Assembly (NCBI RefSeq): GCF_050113715.1
Contig: NZ_JBNJQR010000002.1
Coordinates: 124,001 to 188,000 of the forward strand
From: Brevibacillus_H ginsengisoli
GTDB lineage: Bacteria > Bacillota > Bacilli > Brevibacillales > Brevibacillaceae
Reading direction: 5' to 3'
Length of the DNA: 64,000 bases
Part shown: one piece after another, positions 16,932 through 24,728 of the stretch
How the letters are laid out: each line of letters starts with the position of its first letter
Position numbering within the stretch: the first letter of the stretch is position 1
Position numbers and translations under genes: made by a program
Notes under the pieces: model-generated
The model's input: the letters and a program-made list of their open reading frames with translations, nothing else
The model's database searches: none
What the model was told of the DNA's origin: nothing

Positions 16932-17495
16932 ATGAACGTTGACCATGATAAAATTAAGCAGGCAGTTCGGATGATCCTGGAAGCTGTTGGCGAGAATCCC
17001 GATCGCGAAGGTTTGCTTGATACGCCAAAGCGTGTGGCTAAAATGTACGCGGAAGCTTTTGAAGGATTGTCGATTAACGAAGAAGAATATTTTGAGACCA
17101 TTTTCAGTGAAGATCACGAAGAATTGGTGCTAGTGAAAGACATTCCGTTTTATTCGATGTGTGAACACCATCTTGTACCGTTTTTCGGAAAGGCACATGT
17201 TGCCTACATCCCTAAAGGCGGACGAGTCGTCGGTCTAAGTAAGCTGGCGCGCGCTGTTGAAGCCGTTTCCCGCAGACCGCAGTTACAAGAACGCATCACC
17301 TCTACAGTAGCAAATGCCATTATGAAAAAGCTTGATCCACATGGAGTTGTGGTTGTGGTAGAAGCAGAGCATATGTGCATGACGATGCGTGGCGTGAAGA
17401 AACCAGGAGCCAAAACTGTAACATCGGCCGTTCGTGGAATCTTTGAAAAAGACAGTGCAGCTCGTGCAGAAGTATTTAGCCTTATTAAAAATTAA
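16932..17495 (+). CDS. folE: GTP cyclohydrolase I (FolE type 1A)
   Basis: A 187-residue enzyme converting GTP to 7,8-dihydroneopterin triphosphate for folate. Zinc ligands are visible in MCEHHL and in EAEHMCMTMRGV. GAGGAGGG precedes the ATG. A weak promoter (TTGCAA, 18 bp, TACGAT) lies at 16865-16894. In B. subtilis folE is mtrA, directly followed by mtrB; here mtrB is 3.2 kb downstream. Confidence 0.95.
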   Translation: MNVDHDKIKQAVRMILEAVGENPDREGLLDTPKRVAKMYAEAFEGLSINEEEYFETIFSEDHEELVLVKDIPFYSMCEHHLVPFFGKAHVAYIPKGGRVVGLSKLARAVEAVSRRPQLQERITSTVANAIMKKLDPHGVVVVVEAEHMCMTMRGVKKPGAKTVTSAVRGIFEKDSAARAEVFSLIKN

Positions 17496-17502
17496 TTGAT
17501 TG

Positions 17503-17535
17503 ACCCGTCGTGATGAATACGGCGGGTTTTTCCTT
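17503..17535 (+). terminator. Terminator after folE
   Basis: ACCCGTCGT and ACGGCGGGT pair over 9 bp (one G-U) with a 7-nt loop and a T5 tail. Confidence 0.85.
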
Positions 17536-17607
17536 TTCTTTCAACCTCATCTATATTACAATTAATCTGAAAATTTAAATGTTGTTGAAGCATAGGGAGG
17601 AATCTTC

Positions 17608-18261
17608 ATGTTCGTACGCCAATGGATGACAAGCAACCCCAAAACAGTTATGGCTGACACCTCATTATCAATGGTCATTAACAAAATGAAAGAGTTCAAG
17701 GTTAGGCGGTTCCCAGTAGTCAACGCGGATCAGATCGTAATCGGCTTCGTTACGGAAGGTGATTGTCTCAAAGCGAGTCCATCGAATGCTACTTCTCTAT
17801 CAAAACATGAAATCGCGTATCTGCTTGAACAGGTAAAAGTAAAAGATATCATGTCGAAAAAGATCATCTCTGTCTCACCGGACATGCTGGTAGAAGAAGC
17901 GATCCTCATTATGCGAAACAACAACATAAGTGGAGTTCCAGTGGTAGACAACGGCAAATTGGTTGGTGTGATTACACAGGCAGATATTTTCGACGCTTTT
18001 ACGGACATCCTTGGCGCTGGACAACCAGGGGTTCGCATGACACTTGAACTGGATGACCGCTCTGGTGTTCTTGCTGAAATTGCGAGAATCGTATCGGATA
18101 TGGTCGGCAACATTACAAGTATCGCTGAATTCCACAATAATCAGAATGGCAAAGTCTATCTGCTTCTGCGTTTTGTCGGTAACCGGGAACAATCTGAACA
18201 GGTGGCGAACGAACTGCAAACCCGTGGGCATCAGGTTGTATCCTTTCACGTTGTTGACTAA
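17608..18261 (+). CDS. CBS-pair and ACT domain protein (AcuB-like)
   Basis: A 217-residue soluble protein. Residues 1-130 hold two CBS motifs (VRQWMTSNPKTV and VKDIMSKKIISV) and the C-terminal 75 residues an ACT domain (LDDRSGVLAEIARIVSD). CBS pairs sense adenosine ligands and ACT domains sense amino acids, so it is probably a metabolic sensor. The architecture matches AcuB-type proteins, but its partner is not evident here. It is a single gene between two terminators. Confidence 0.8.
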   Translation: MFVRQWMTSNPKTVMADTSLSMVINKMKEFKVRRFPVVNADQIVIGFVTEGDCLKASPSNATSLSKHEIAYLLEQVKVKDIMSKKIISVSPDMLVEEAILIMRNNNISGVPVVDNGKLVGVITQADIFDAFTDILGAGQPGVRMTLELDDRSGVLAEIARIVSDMVGNITSIAEFHNNQNGKVYLLLRFVGNREQSEQVANELQTRGHQVVSFHVVD

Positions 18262-18282
18262 TTAGCAGGGTTAGATAACGTA

Positions 18283-18327
18283 AACACTTCTCACTCGAGA
18301 AACTTTCGAGGAGAGGTGTTTTTTTAT
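18283..18327 (+). terminator. Terminator after the CBS-ACT gene
   Basis: AACACTTCTC/GAGAGGTGTT plus inner CTCGA/TCGAG form a stem of about 15 bp with one bulge and a 7-nt loop, followed by T7. Confidence 0.88.
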
Positions 18328-18587
18328 TTTCCAATGCAAGCAGATCGATGGAGGAATAACTAGAGAGTTTTCAGAGGGAGACTGAACAAGCAATGCAAGG
18401 TTCACCAGTGTATACAACGGGACTTGAATCACAAACGGTTCAATAACGGATGTAAATTGAGAAATGAGGAGAAATGATACGAACCATAAACGCATCAGGC
18501 GAAACAATAAGAGTTCATAAGACATACAAATAATCACAATATTAAGTAAATAACTAGAGGATGTGACTATTTTTCGAAGAATTTAAA
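18328..18587. other. Gene-poor stretch without recognisable features
   Basis: About 260 bp of AT-rich sequence. A reverse-strand frame (18271-18537) has no ribosome site and overlaps the terminator. A 17-codon + strand frame begins at 18391. I see nothing convincing and regard the stretch as non-coding or decayed. Confidence 0.4.
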
Positions 18588-18845
18588 ATGAGTAAATGGC
18601 ACGAGAGTTGCAGAATAAATGGGCACCGCGCGGAATTCATCACTTTTAGAGAAGGGAGTTCAAGAATAAAATTTTTTCTATTAGGGCTACTGCCATTCAT
18701 TGGAATGTTGGGTGGTATGGCGGTTTTCGCCGACAGTGGACCCATTAAGTGTGCTATCAAGAACTACAAGTGTTCCCCAAGAGCAGACACAAGCATCCTG
18801 ACAAGTGAGGAGAATGAGAAATGGCAATTGGCTTGGAATTTGTGA
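18588..18845 (+). CDS. Doubtful small ORF with a hydrophobic segment
   Basis: An 85-residue frame from ATG 18588 has a basic N-terminus, one hydrophobic stretch (about residues 29-48) ending in an AxA-like site (VFADSG) and two cysteines. The ATG lacks a clear Shine-Dalgarno. A GAAGGGAG at 18651-18658 is followed by no usable start codon. The frame overlaps the DUF3237 gene by 25 bp. It could be a decayed exported peptide. Confidence 0.25.
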   Translation: MSKWHESCRINGHRAEFITFREGSSRIKFFLLGLLPFIGMLGGMAVFADSGPIKCAIKNYKCSPRADTSILTSEENEKWQLAWNL

Positions 18846-19279
18846 TGGAAGCAAGAGTGACAACAAATAGTGACGTGCAGGAGCTAGGCATGACACAAAA
18901 GGGAAAACGCAGGATAATCCACATTACCGGTGGTACGTTCGAAGGCCCGAATATAAGGGGAATGGTTCTGCCTGGCGGTGCCGATTGGCAACTGATTCGC
19001 TACGATGGCGTAAAGGAGATCGTGGCTCGGTATACGCTGCAGACGGATGATGGAAACATGATTTATGTGGTTAATCGGGGGGTTCTTATTGACCCAAAAC
19101 AAGAAATCGAAAAGCTGAAAAAGGGAGAAAGTGTATCTCCAGAAGCGTACTACTTTCGAACAACGCCTACCTTCGAGGTGGAGGGGGACAAATATTCCTG
19201 GCTTACCCGCCCGCTTTTCCTCGGTATCGGTGAACCCAATCCGGAGGGTGTTAACATAAGGTTTTATCAGGTGACATAG
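18821..19279 (+). CDS. DUF3237 family protein
   Basis: A 152-residue soluble protein with the family pattern: a beta strand plus GGTFEGPNIRG near residue 38, GGADWQLIR, a PEAYYFRTTPTFE segment and the ending RPLFLGIGEPNPEGVNIRFYQV. DUF3237 proteins form a beta-barrel; their biochemical role is not established. GAGGAG precedes the ATG. This gene is not part of the ancestral Bacillus order and is probably accessory. Confidence 0.75.
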   Translation: MAIGLEFVMEARVTTNSDVQELGMTQKGKRRIIHITGGTFEGPNIRGMVLPGGADWQLIRYDGVKEIVARYTLQTDDGNMIYVVNRGVLIDPKQEIEKLKKGESVSPEAYYFRTTPTFEVEGDKYSWLTRPLFLGIGEPNPEGVNIRFYQVT

Positions 19280-19321
19280 AAGTTAGTATGAGTCCCAAAA
19301 TGGGGTTGACCCATACCTACT

Positions 19322-19379
19322 AGGCTCCCCATACATTAGACGGGCTAACTTCTTAACCTGTTGCTTGAGAGGGGAGCCT
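19322..19379 (+). other. Long-loop inverted repeat after the DUF3237 gene
   Basis: AGGCTCCCC (19322-19330) and GGGGAGCCT (19371-19379) are perfectly complementary over 9 bp and enclose a weaker inner hairpin (GGCTAA/TTAACC). Only a short TT follows, so it may be a terminator or a structured RNA end. Confidence 0.5.
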
Positions 19380-19433
19380 TTCCTAATATACCGCTAAAAT
19401 TGGAGGAAAAATGGAAAGTGATTGCTTTTTCAC

Positions 19434-19463
19434 TTGCATGGGTAAGCGGCTCTATTGTATAAT
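19434..19463 (+). promoter_or_regulatory. Sigma-A promoter of tRNA-Pro
   Basis: TTGCAT (19434-19439), an 18-bp spacer and a perfect TATAAT (19458-19463) lie about 90 bp before the tRNA. Confidence 0.65.
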
Positions 19464-19554
19464 CAAAAGGCAGCAAGGGAGCAGCGTATCATTACGTAAT
19501 GCTCAAGTCATACATATCACTAGGTTTTTACCTTCACGGATTTCGTGATGACGT

Positions 19555-19631
19555 CGGGATGTGGCGCAGCCCGGTAGCGCGCACCCTTGGGGTGGGTGAG
19601 GTCCAGGGTTCAAATCCCTGCATTCCGACCA
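19555..19631 (+). tRNA. tRNA-Pro (anticodon GGG)
   Basis: A complete cloverleaf of 77 nt can be folded. Acceptor arms CGGGATG and CATTCCG pair; the D stem is GCGC/GCGC; the anticodon stem CACCC/GGGTG encloses TTGGGGT with anticodon GGG; the T arm is CAGGG-TTCAAAT-CCCTG. The discriminator A and an encoded CCA follow. It reads CCC and CCU. It stands alone with its own promoter and terminator. Confidence 0.93.
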
Positions 19632-19669
19632 TTACATACAATGATTGGTCGATCATATCTGTATTGTCG

Positions 19670-19700
19670 AGCGCTTCTCTTTTTAAGAGAAGCGCTTTTT
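19670..19700 (+). terminator. Terminator after tRNA-Pro
   Basis: AGCGCTTCTCTT and AAGAGAAGCGCT form a perfect 12-bp stem with a TTT loop and a T5 tail. Confidence 0.93.
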
Positions 19701-19799
19701 AGCTAGTGGGTCAATAACAGAAAAATCTGGGCTTGGCTTCCAGGTATCGGTTAACGTATAATGTCCATAGTACGCTTCATTACCGAAAGTTGGTGAATC

Positions 19800-20474
19800 A
19801 TGCAAATTGATCCTCGAATCCTACAAATCATGCAGAGCCAGACGGCAACAAGTGGACTTACTACAACAGGCGATGCAGGCTCTGAAGCGTTTTTGCAAAC
19901 GCTCGAACAAGAATTGAACAAATCAAGACGGGTCATTTCGGCAAAAGAAATCATCGCTGATCTTGATGGCTCCCCGAGCGGCGACTATTCAACAGAGTTG
20001 CAGGATGCTTCTCCATCATACATAACAAGCGGTTTGAAACCATCCAGTGTACCAGCTTCTCGCCAAGCCATACTCGGGAAGATCAACCAAATCGCTACAA
20101 GATACGGTGTTGATCCGAACCTAGTTGAAGAAGTGGTACGCGCGGAGTCCAATTTCAATCCGAACGCAACCTCGCGAGCGGGTGCCAAAGGTTTAATGCA
20201 GCTGATGGATGGCACTGCGAGAAGCCATCAGGTAACGAATTCATATGATCCTGAGCAGAATATCACAGGTGGAACCAAGTTGCTGAGTGAATTGCTGACT
20301 CGATACAATGGCAACGTGAAAGTAGCCCTAGCAGCGTATAATGCGGGTGCGGGAAGAGTGGACAGGCTTGACATTGATACGAATGAAGATTTTGATCAGA
20401 AAGCGCAGTACCTTCCAAAAGAAACTCAAAATTATGTCCGGAAAATTTACGGGCGCTTGAATACTATAAACTAG
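19800..20474 (+). CDS. Lytic transglycosylase, SLT domain
   Basis: A 224-residue protein. Residues 1-95 are low-complexity and polar; residues 96-220 are a lysozyme-like SLT domain with catalytic Glu in VRAESNFNPNATS, followed by GAKGLMQLM and AALAAYNAGAGRV. It would cut peptidoglycan glycan strands. No signal peptide is visible, as in B. subtilis YjbJ/CwlQ-type proteins, so export or timing of action is unclear. The start is ATG 19800; only a weak ribosome site is present. Confidence 0.85.
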   Translation: MQIDPRILQIMQSQTATSGLTTTGDAGSEAFLQTLEQELNKSRRVISAKEIIADLDGSPSGDYSTELQDASPSYITSGLKPSSVPASRQAILGKINQIATRYGVDPNLVEEVVRAESNFNPNATSRAGAKGLMQLMDGTARSHQVTNSYDPEQNITGGTKLLSELLTRYNGNVKVALAAYNAGAGRVDRLDIDTNEDFDQKAQYLPKETQNYVRKIYGRLNTIN

Positions 20475-20476
20475 TT

Positions 20477-20504
20477 CCCCTGAACCTCGTCGTTCGGGGT
20501 TTTG
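20477..20504 (+). terminator. Terminator after the transglycosylase gene
   Basis: CCCCTGAAC and GTTCGGGG pair over 8 bp with one bulged T, followed by TTTTG. Confidence 0.65.
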
Positions 20505-20577
20505 TCTGTATTTAAGGACGATTATAGAGCATAAAAAAAAGAAGAACCGCAAACGCTACCTTTTGAGGTGAAGGTAC

Positions 20578-20670
20578 ATGCAAAAATCGAAAGTTCTCAT
20601 TTTGTTGTGGTTGTTACCTCTGGCTATCTTAATCGGTTTCGTCTATTTTCTCTATCTCAACCATTTTTAA
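20578..20670 (+). CDS. 30-residue single-pass membrane peptide
   Basis: ATG 20578 opens a 30-codon frame: a short basic start (MQKSK) and one hydrophobic helix ending in LNHF. GAGGTGAAGG lies 3-7 nt upstream, a strong ribosome site, partly inside a small hairpin (TACCTT/AAGGTA). It is not similar to anything I recognise. It lies 68 bp before mtrB and may share its transcript. Confidence 0.5.
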   Translation: MQKSKVLILLWLLPLAILIGFVYFLYLNHF

Positions 20671-20737
20671 AATCATTGACGAGATGCCCTGTTATACCTG
20701 ATAGTTAACAGTGAAGGAAATTGGAGGGGGAACCGTC

Positions 20738-20983
20738 TTGGATCAGCGCAATAACGAAGGGACTACAGTGAATCAGGATTTTTTTGTGATAAAAGCAAAA
20801 GAAAACGGAGTACACGTCATTGGATTAACGAGAGGAACAGACACTCGTTTTCATCACACGGAGAAGCTAGATAAGAACGAGGTTATGCTAGCTCAATTCA
20901 CGGAGCATACTTCTGCGATCAAAGTGAGAGGGAAAGCTCTGATTTATACGAAATATGGAATTATTGACACGATGGAAGAGTAA
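20738..20983 (+). CDS. mtrB: TRAP, trp RNA-binding attenuation protein
   Basis: The 81-residue product is closely similar to B. subtilis TRAP, sharing GLTRGTDT, FHH, EKLDK and AQFTEHTSAIKVRG. The RNA-contacting residues K37, K56 and R58 of B. subtilis correspond to K43, K62 and R64 here. TRAP forms an 11-mer ring that binds tryptophan and wraps RNA with about 11 GAG/UAG triplets. The start is TTG 20738, 7 nt after GGAGGGGG; the frame extends to 20711 without a ribosome site. Its obvious target is the trp leader at 31040-31306 in this window. It is detached from folE. Confidence 0.96.
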   Translation: MDQRNNEGTTVNQDFFVIKAKENGVHVIGLTRGTDTRFHHTEKLDKNEVMLAQFTEHTSAIKVRGKALIYTKYGIIDTMEE

Positions 20984-20997
20984 AATTGCGTTCAAGA

Positions 20998-21022
20998 AAG
21001 CAGGAATAGCCTGCTTTTTTTG
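20998..21022 (+). terminator. Terminator after mtrB
   Basis: AAGCAGG and CCTGCTT make a 7-bp stem with a 5-nt loop and a T7 tail. Confidence 0.85.
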
Positions 21023-21052
21023 TTTGTACAATGTAACTGAGGAGGGATAATG

Positions 21053-21568
21053 ATGCCCCGACAGTTACTTGCTGTTTTGTGTTTGGCGACGTGTTTGGCG
21101 TTCGCTTTGTCACTGATTCCGTCCATTGCGGTTCAATCGCCATACAAAGAATTACCGGTATTCCAAGAGATCCGTCAAGTGGACTTGACACAACAAAATA
21201 TCGTCGATTTGTTTACATTAATGCCAACTCATTATAATATTAAGCGTATAAAGTGGGAGAATCGCTCAATTTTTGTCGATTTTGTTATCACACCCACTGA
21301 GACGATCGGTCTATCAACTTTTTACGGAGACGTTTACAATATTATGTATCGTACGTTTCGCATGACGACCAATATTGATCATTTATTCGTGCGACTTTTG
21401 GATGAAGGCGACCAATCTTCGAAACTGCTGATCGCTATTACGGGGAACCGGCCTGGCTCCATACGTGACTTACCTTCGCCAGACAATGTAGACAATCCGC
21501 AATACTTGGTGGAAAAAACGTTTCAAGTCAGAGTGGAACCAATAACAGAAGAGAGAATTAGTCCCTAG
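21053..21568 (+). CDS. Secreted or membrane-anchored protein of unknown function
   Basis: A protein of about 171 residues with an N-terminal signal or anchor (LLAVLCLATCLAFALS) and an alpha/beta extracellular part. GGAGGG is 7 nt before ATG 21053 (ATG 21050 is also possible). It lies between mtrB and the heptaprenyl operon, a slot that is empty in B. subtilis. I do not recognise the family. Confidence 0.65.
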   Translation: MPRQLLAVLCLATCLAFALSLIPSIAVQSPYKELPVFQEIRQVDLTQQNIVDLFTLMPTHYNIKRIKWENRSIFVDFVITPTETIGLSTFYGDVYNIMYRTFRMTTNIDHLFVRLLDEGDQSSKLLIAITGNRPGSIRDLPSPDNVDNPQYLVEKTFQVRVEPITEERISP

Positions 21569-21658
21569 TATCGATAATGTGGTATACTGTAGGATGATTT
21601 TGGTTACTCCCAAGTTTTCTTAACATATCGGAAGGCTTTTCTTACTGGAGGCAACGTA

Positions 21659-22492
21659 ATGAGCAATTATGCAGGTGTAATAAGCGATGATCTTGTCGCA
21701 ATCAAACAAAAGATCATGAAGCTTATCTCGCAATCGTACGTTGAGCAATACGTCGATATCCCAGCGATGGCTGAGAATCGACTTGTTCTACTGTACGTAT
21801 TTTTATGCGAAAATGGCTTGGACAGAGAGCAGGCTAAGGTTCTTTGTACAACCACCGGATTAGTGCAACTAGGTCTTGATACGCATGAATTAGTGAAGAC
21901 GGGCTACGATTCTTCCATTGTTGCGGAGCGTAATCGTCAGTTAACGGTGTTGGCCGGAGATTTCTACAGCAGTCTGTACTACCATCTGCTTGCGGAACAT
22001 GGCGAAATTGAAGCGGTTAAAATCCTAGCTCAATCGATTCAAGAAGTGAACGAGGCCAAGATGAATCTCTACTTGAAAGAGCAAGAAGTTGCGGCGTCAT
22101 GGGACAAGTACTTCGCGCTGCGTAAAACGATCGATACCGCTCTCTATCTTGGGTTTGTCAAGCATTATGCCCAGACGAAGAAGGATTTGCAATTCTGGAC
22201 CGCGCTTATTGAAGAGACGTCTGTTGTTGAACAAATGATTGATGAATGGGAACAATTAAAATGGCAAAAGCAAGATCCAATTGGTTTTTCGCGGTTTATG
22301 ATGCAGAAGCCAGATTCCACTCAGGGAACGGTATTGGAATTTGTGGAAGCGAAAGTACAGGAACTGATGGGGATTTGTGAGCAATTGATTCGAGGGTTTT
22401 ATCCTTCCGATAAGCTGTCGGCACTCACGTGGGTAACTTCTCGCTATTCGCATCGGGTGAACCGTTTAAAACGTGTAGTTGAGGAGATGTAA
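21659..22492 (+). CDS. hepS: Heptaprenyl diphosphate synthase component I
   Basis: A 277-residue helical protein of the HEPPP_synt_1 family. It is the regulatory subunit that pairs with HepT to set chain length at C35 for the menaquinone-7 side chain. It opens the operon hepS-menG-mqnP-ubiX-mqnA-hepT. CTGGAGG precedes the ATG. Sequence conservation in this family is low, so the call leans on length and position before menG and hepT. Confidence 0.8.
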   Translation: MSNYAGVISDDLVAIKQKIMKLISQSYVEQYVDIPAMAENRLVLLYVFLCENGLDREQAKVLCTTTGLVQLGLDTHELVKTGYDSSIVAERNRQLTVLAGDFYSSLYYHLLAEHGEIEAVKILAQSIQEVNEAKMNLYLKEQEVAASWDKYFALRKTIDTALYLGFVKHYAQTKKDLQFWTALIEETSVVEQMIDEWEQLKWQKQDPIGFSRFMMQKPDSTQGTVLEFVEAKVQELMGICEQLIRGFYPSDKLSALTWVTSRYSHRVNRLKRVVEEM

Positions 22493-22498
22493 GCAGAC

Positions 22499-23218
22499 GT
22501 GAACAAGGAACAGATGAAACAAAAGGCAAAGTTTGTTCATTCGGTTTTTGAAAACATCGCGGACGAATATGATCGAATGAATAATGTCATCAGCTTCGGC
22601 AGTCATGTGGCGTGGCGCAACTACACCATGCGTCAAATGCAGGTCAGACCTGGACAAGCGGCTCTGGACGTCGCCTGCGGGACATGTGATTGGACGCTGA
22701 CGTTAGCCAAGGCTGTTGGATCAGAAGGTAAAGTGGTTGGGCTTGATTTTAGCCAGAACATGCTGGATGTAGGCGATTATAAGGTGAAAAAGGAAGGAAT
22801 GGACGGCATCATTCAACTGGTGAATGGCGACGCGATGAAACTTCCTTACGAAGATAACACTTTTGATTATGCGACGATTGGTTTTGCCTTGCGAAACGTA
22901 CCAGACGTGCAAACCGTTCTCAATGAGATGACCCGGGTGGTTAAGCCAGGGGGCAAAGTCGTCTCTTTAGAGGTTTCCAAACCGCCGTTTCTGCCATACA
23001 GACAGCTCTTTTATTTGTATTTCTATAAAATTTTACCGTTGATCGCTAAATTTGTCGTAAACAAATACAAGGAATATGCGTGGTTGCCACAATCCTTGAC
23101 GAATTTTCCAGATAGTAAAGAACTCGCGGTTATGTTCAGTAAAGCGGGTCTCGACCCAGTACAAGTAAAGCTGTTCATGGGTGGAGTAGCCGCTTTGCAT
23201 ATTGGAATTAAGAAATAA
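22499..23218 (+). CDS. menG: Demethylmenaquinone methyltransferase (MenG/UbiE)
   Basis: A 239-residue SAM-dependent methyltransferase with UbiE signatures FENIADEYDRMN, DVACGTCDWT, NGDAMKLPYEDNTFD and the C-terminal GGVAALHIGIKK. It does the last methylation of menaquinone. GTG 22499 uses GAGGAG located inside the end of hepS, which implies translational coupling. Confidence 0.95.
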   Translation: MNKEQMKQKAKFVHSVFENIADEYDRMNNVISFGSHVAWRNYTMRQMQVRPGQAALDVACGTCDWTLTLAKAVGSEGKVVGLDFSQNMLDVGDYKVKKEGMDGIIQLVNGDAMKLPYEDNTFDYATIGFALRNVPDVQTVLNEMTRVVKPGGKVVSLEVSKPPFLPYRQLFYLYFYKILPLIAKFVVNKYKEYAWLPQSLTNFPDSKELAVMFSKAGLDPVQVKLFMGGVAALHIGIKK

Positions 23219-23259
23219 CCAACGAGAATAACCTGCATTATAGATCGGAAGTGCTTATC

Positions 23260-24129
23260 ATGCTTTGGCAAAAATGTAAAATCATCTTGGAAATGATTAA
23301 ATTTGAACACTCCATTTTCGCTTTGCCCTTCGCTTTTATGGGAGCGGTTTTGGGAAGTATCGTGGTGGAGCATACCTGGCCTAGCTGGAGTGAAATTTTT
23401 TGGGTAACCGTTGCCATGGTTGGGGCTAGAAGTGCGGCGATGTCCTTAAATCGTCTGATCGACAGAATAATCGATGCCCGTAATCCGAGAACCCAAACGA
23501 GAGCGATTCCTGCAGGGCTCATCTCAATCTCTGACGTTCTTATTTTTATCATTGTTTCGTTTGCCGTTCTGTTTTTTGCCGCGTTCCAACTGAACATGCT
23601 GGCAGTAAAATTGTTGCCACTAGCCGTTTTTGTCCTTGTACTCTATTCTTATACCAAACGTTTTACTTGGGCTTGTCACTTTGTCCTTGGTGTGGCCATT
23701 GGCTTCGGGCCATTAGGTGGATGGATCGCAACGACAGGACAAGTGGATCTGACCGCAATGCTGCTATTTGGTTCTGTAGTGCTTTGGACAGCAGGGTTTG
23801 ATATAATTTATGCGTGTCAAGATGCTGATTTTGACGCGAAAGAAGGATTGTATTCGGTTCCAAGTCGTTTTGGTATCGCCAAGGCCTTGTATATCGCGAG
23901 ATTCTGTCATGTGATCACGATTATCGGTCTCGTCACACTCTATATGACTGCACACCTTTCGATCTGGTTTTTGGTGGGCGTCATTATCTCCGCAGCCATC
24001 TTGATTTATGAGCATAGCCTGGTGAAACCGACAGACTTGTCGAAACTGGATGTGGCTTTTTTCACGATGAATGGGATTTTAAGCGTCATTATGTTCGTCT
24101 TTACCATGCTGGATTTGGTGATCGCATGA
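23260..24129 (+). CDS. mqnP: UbiA-family prenyltransferase, futalosine-pathway MqnP type
   Basis: A polytopic membrane protein of about 289 residues with the UbiA prenyl-diphosphate-binding motifs NRLIDRIIDARNPRT and DADFDAKEGLYSVP. It attaches the polyprenyl chain to an aromatic acid precursor. It overlaps ubiX by 4 nt and lies with mqnA, so I assign it to futalosine-type menaquinone synthesis rather than ubiquinone. The start is ATG 23260, after GGAAG. Confidence 0.85.
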   Translation: MLWQKCKIILEMIKFEHSIFALPFAFMGAVLGSIVVEHTWPSWSEIFWVTVAMVGARSAAMSLNRLIDRIIDARNPRTQTRAIPAGLISISDVLIFIIVSFAVLFFAAFQLNMLAVKLLPLAVFVLVLYSYTKRFTWACHFVLGVAIGFGPLGGWIATTGQVDLTAMLLFGSVVLWTAGFDIIYACQDADFDAKEGLYSVPSRFGIAKALYIARFCHVITIIGLVTLYMTAHLSIWFLVGVIISAAILIYEHSLVKPTDLSKLDVAFFTMNGILSVIMFVFTMLDLVIA

Positions 24130-24722
24130 TTCCAAAAAAATATGCAGTAGGCATCACAGGTGCAAGCGGCGCGATTTATGGTGTGCGGTTTGTTCAAGAA
24201 CTGCTGAAGTTAGGTCATACGGTTCATCTGATGATTACGGAGGCGGGCTGGCAGGTATTTCGAGATGAACTGGATTGGCAAACTGAGGATCGAGATGCTT
24301 TGTTAAGAGACAAGCTTCAACAGGATTACGAGGGGAAGCTCCATTACTGGACGCTGCGGGATTTCTCATCTCCGGCGGCAAGCGGCTCTGCCCGATTAGA
24401 TGGCATGGTCATTATTCCATGCAGTATGGGAACGTTGTCGGGCATAGCTCATGGAGCTTCTGGGAATCTGCTTGAACGCTCGGCGGACGTTACCTTGAAA
24501 GAAGGGCGCAAATTGGTCATTGTCCCGAGGGAGACACCACTTAACGCCATTCACCTGCAAAATATGTTGACGTTGACCCAAATCGGTGCCAGGATTCTTC
24601 CTGCGATGCCAGGGTTTTATCAGAAGCCGGAAACCTTGGATGATATCGTGAACTTTATGGTAGGAAAAACACTTGACGCCCTTGATATTCCGCATTCTTT
24701 GTTTAAACGCTGGGGAGAGTGA
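24126..24722 (+). CDS. ubiX: UbiX-type flavin prenyltransferase
   Basis: A 198-residue flavoprotein with GITGASGAIYG at the N-terminus, VIIPCSMGTLSGIAHG and VPRETPLNAIHLQNM. It makes prenylated FMN, the cofactor of UbiD-type decarboxylases; in the futalosine pathway it serves the 6-amino-6-deoxyfutalosine-derived naphthoate decarboxylation. ATGA overlap with mqnP indicates coupling. The partner UbiD-like decarboxylase is not in this window. Confidence 0.9.
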   Translation: MIPKKYAVGITGASGAIYGVRFVQELLKLGHTVHLMITEAGWQVFRDELDWQTEDRDALLRDKLQQDYEGKLHYWTLRDFSSPAASGSARLDGMVIIPCSMGTLSGIAHGASGNLLERSADVTLKEGRKLVIVPRETPLNAIHLQNMLTLTQIGARILPAMPGFYQKPETLDDIVNFMVGKTLDALDIPHSLFKRWGE

Positions 24723-24728
24723 GAAAAC

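Noticed and set aside
18271..18537. 88-residue reverse-strand hydrophobic ORF
   Set aside because: There is no Shine-Dalgarno on the - strand and it overlaps the terminator of the CBS-ACT gene.
19499..19702. 67-residue + strand ORF
   Set aside because: It runs through the complete tRNA-Pro gene and its promoter-proximal region, so it is not coding.
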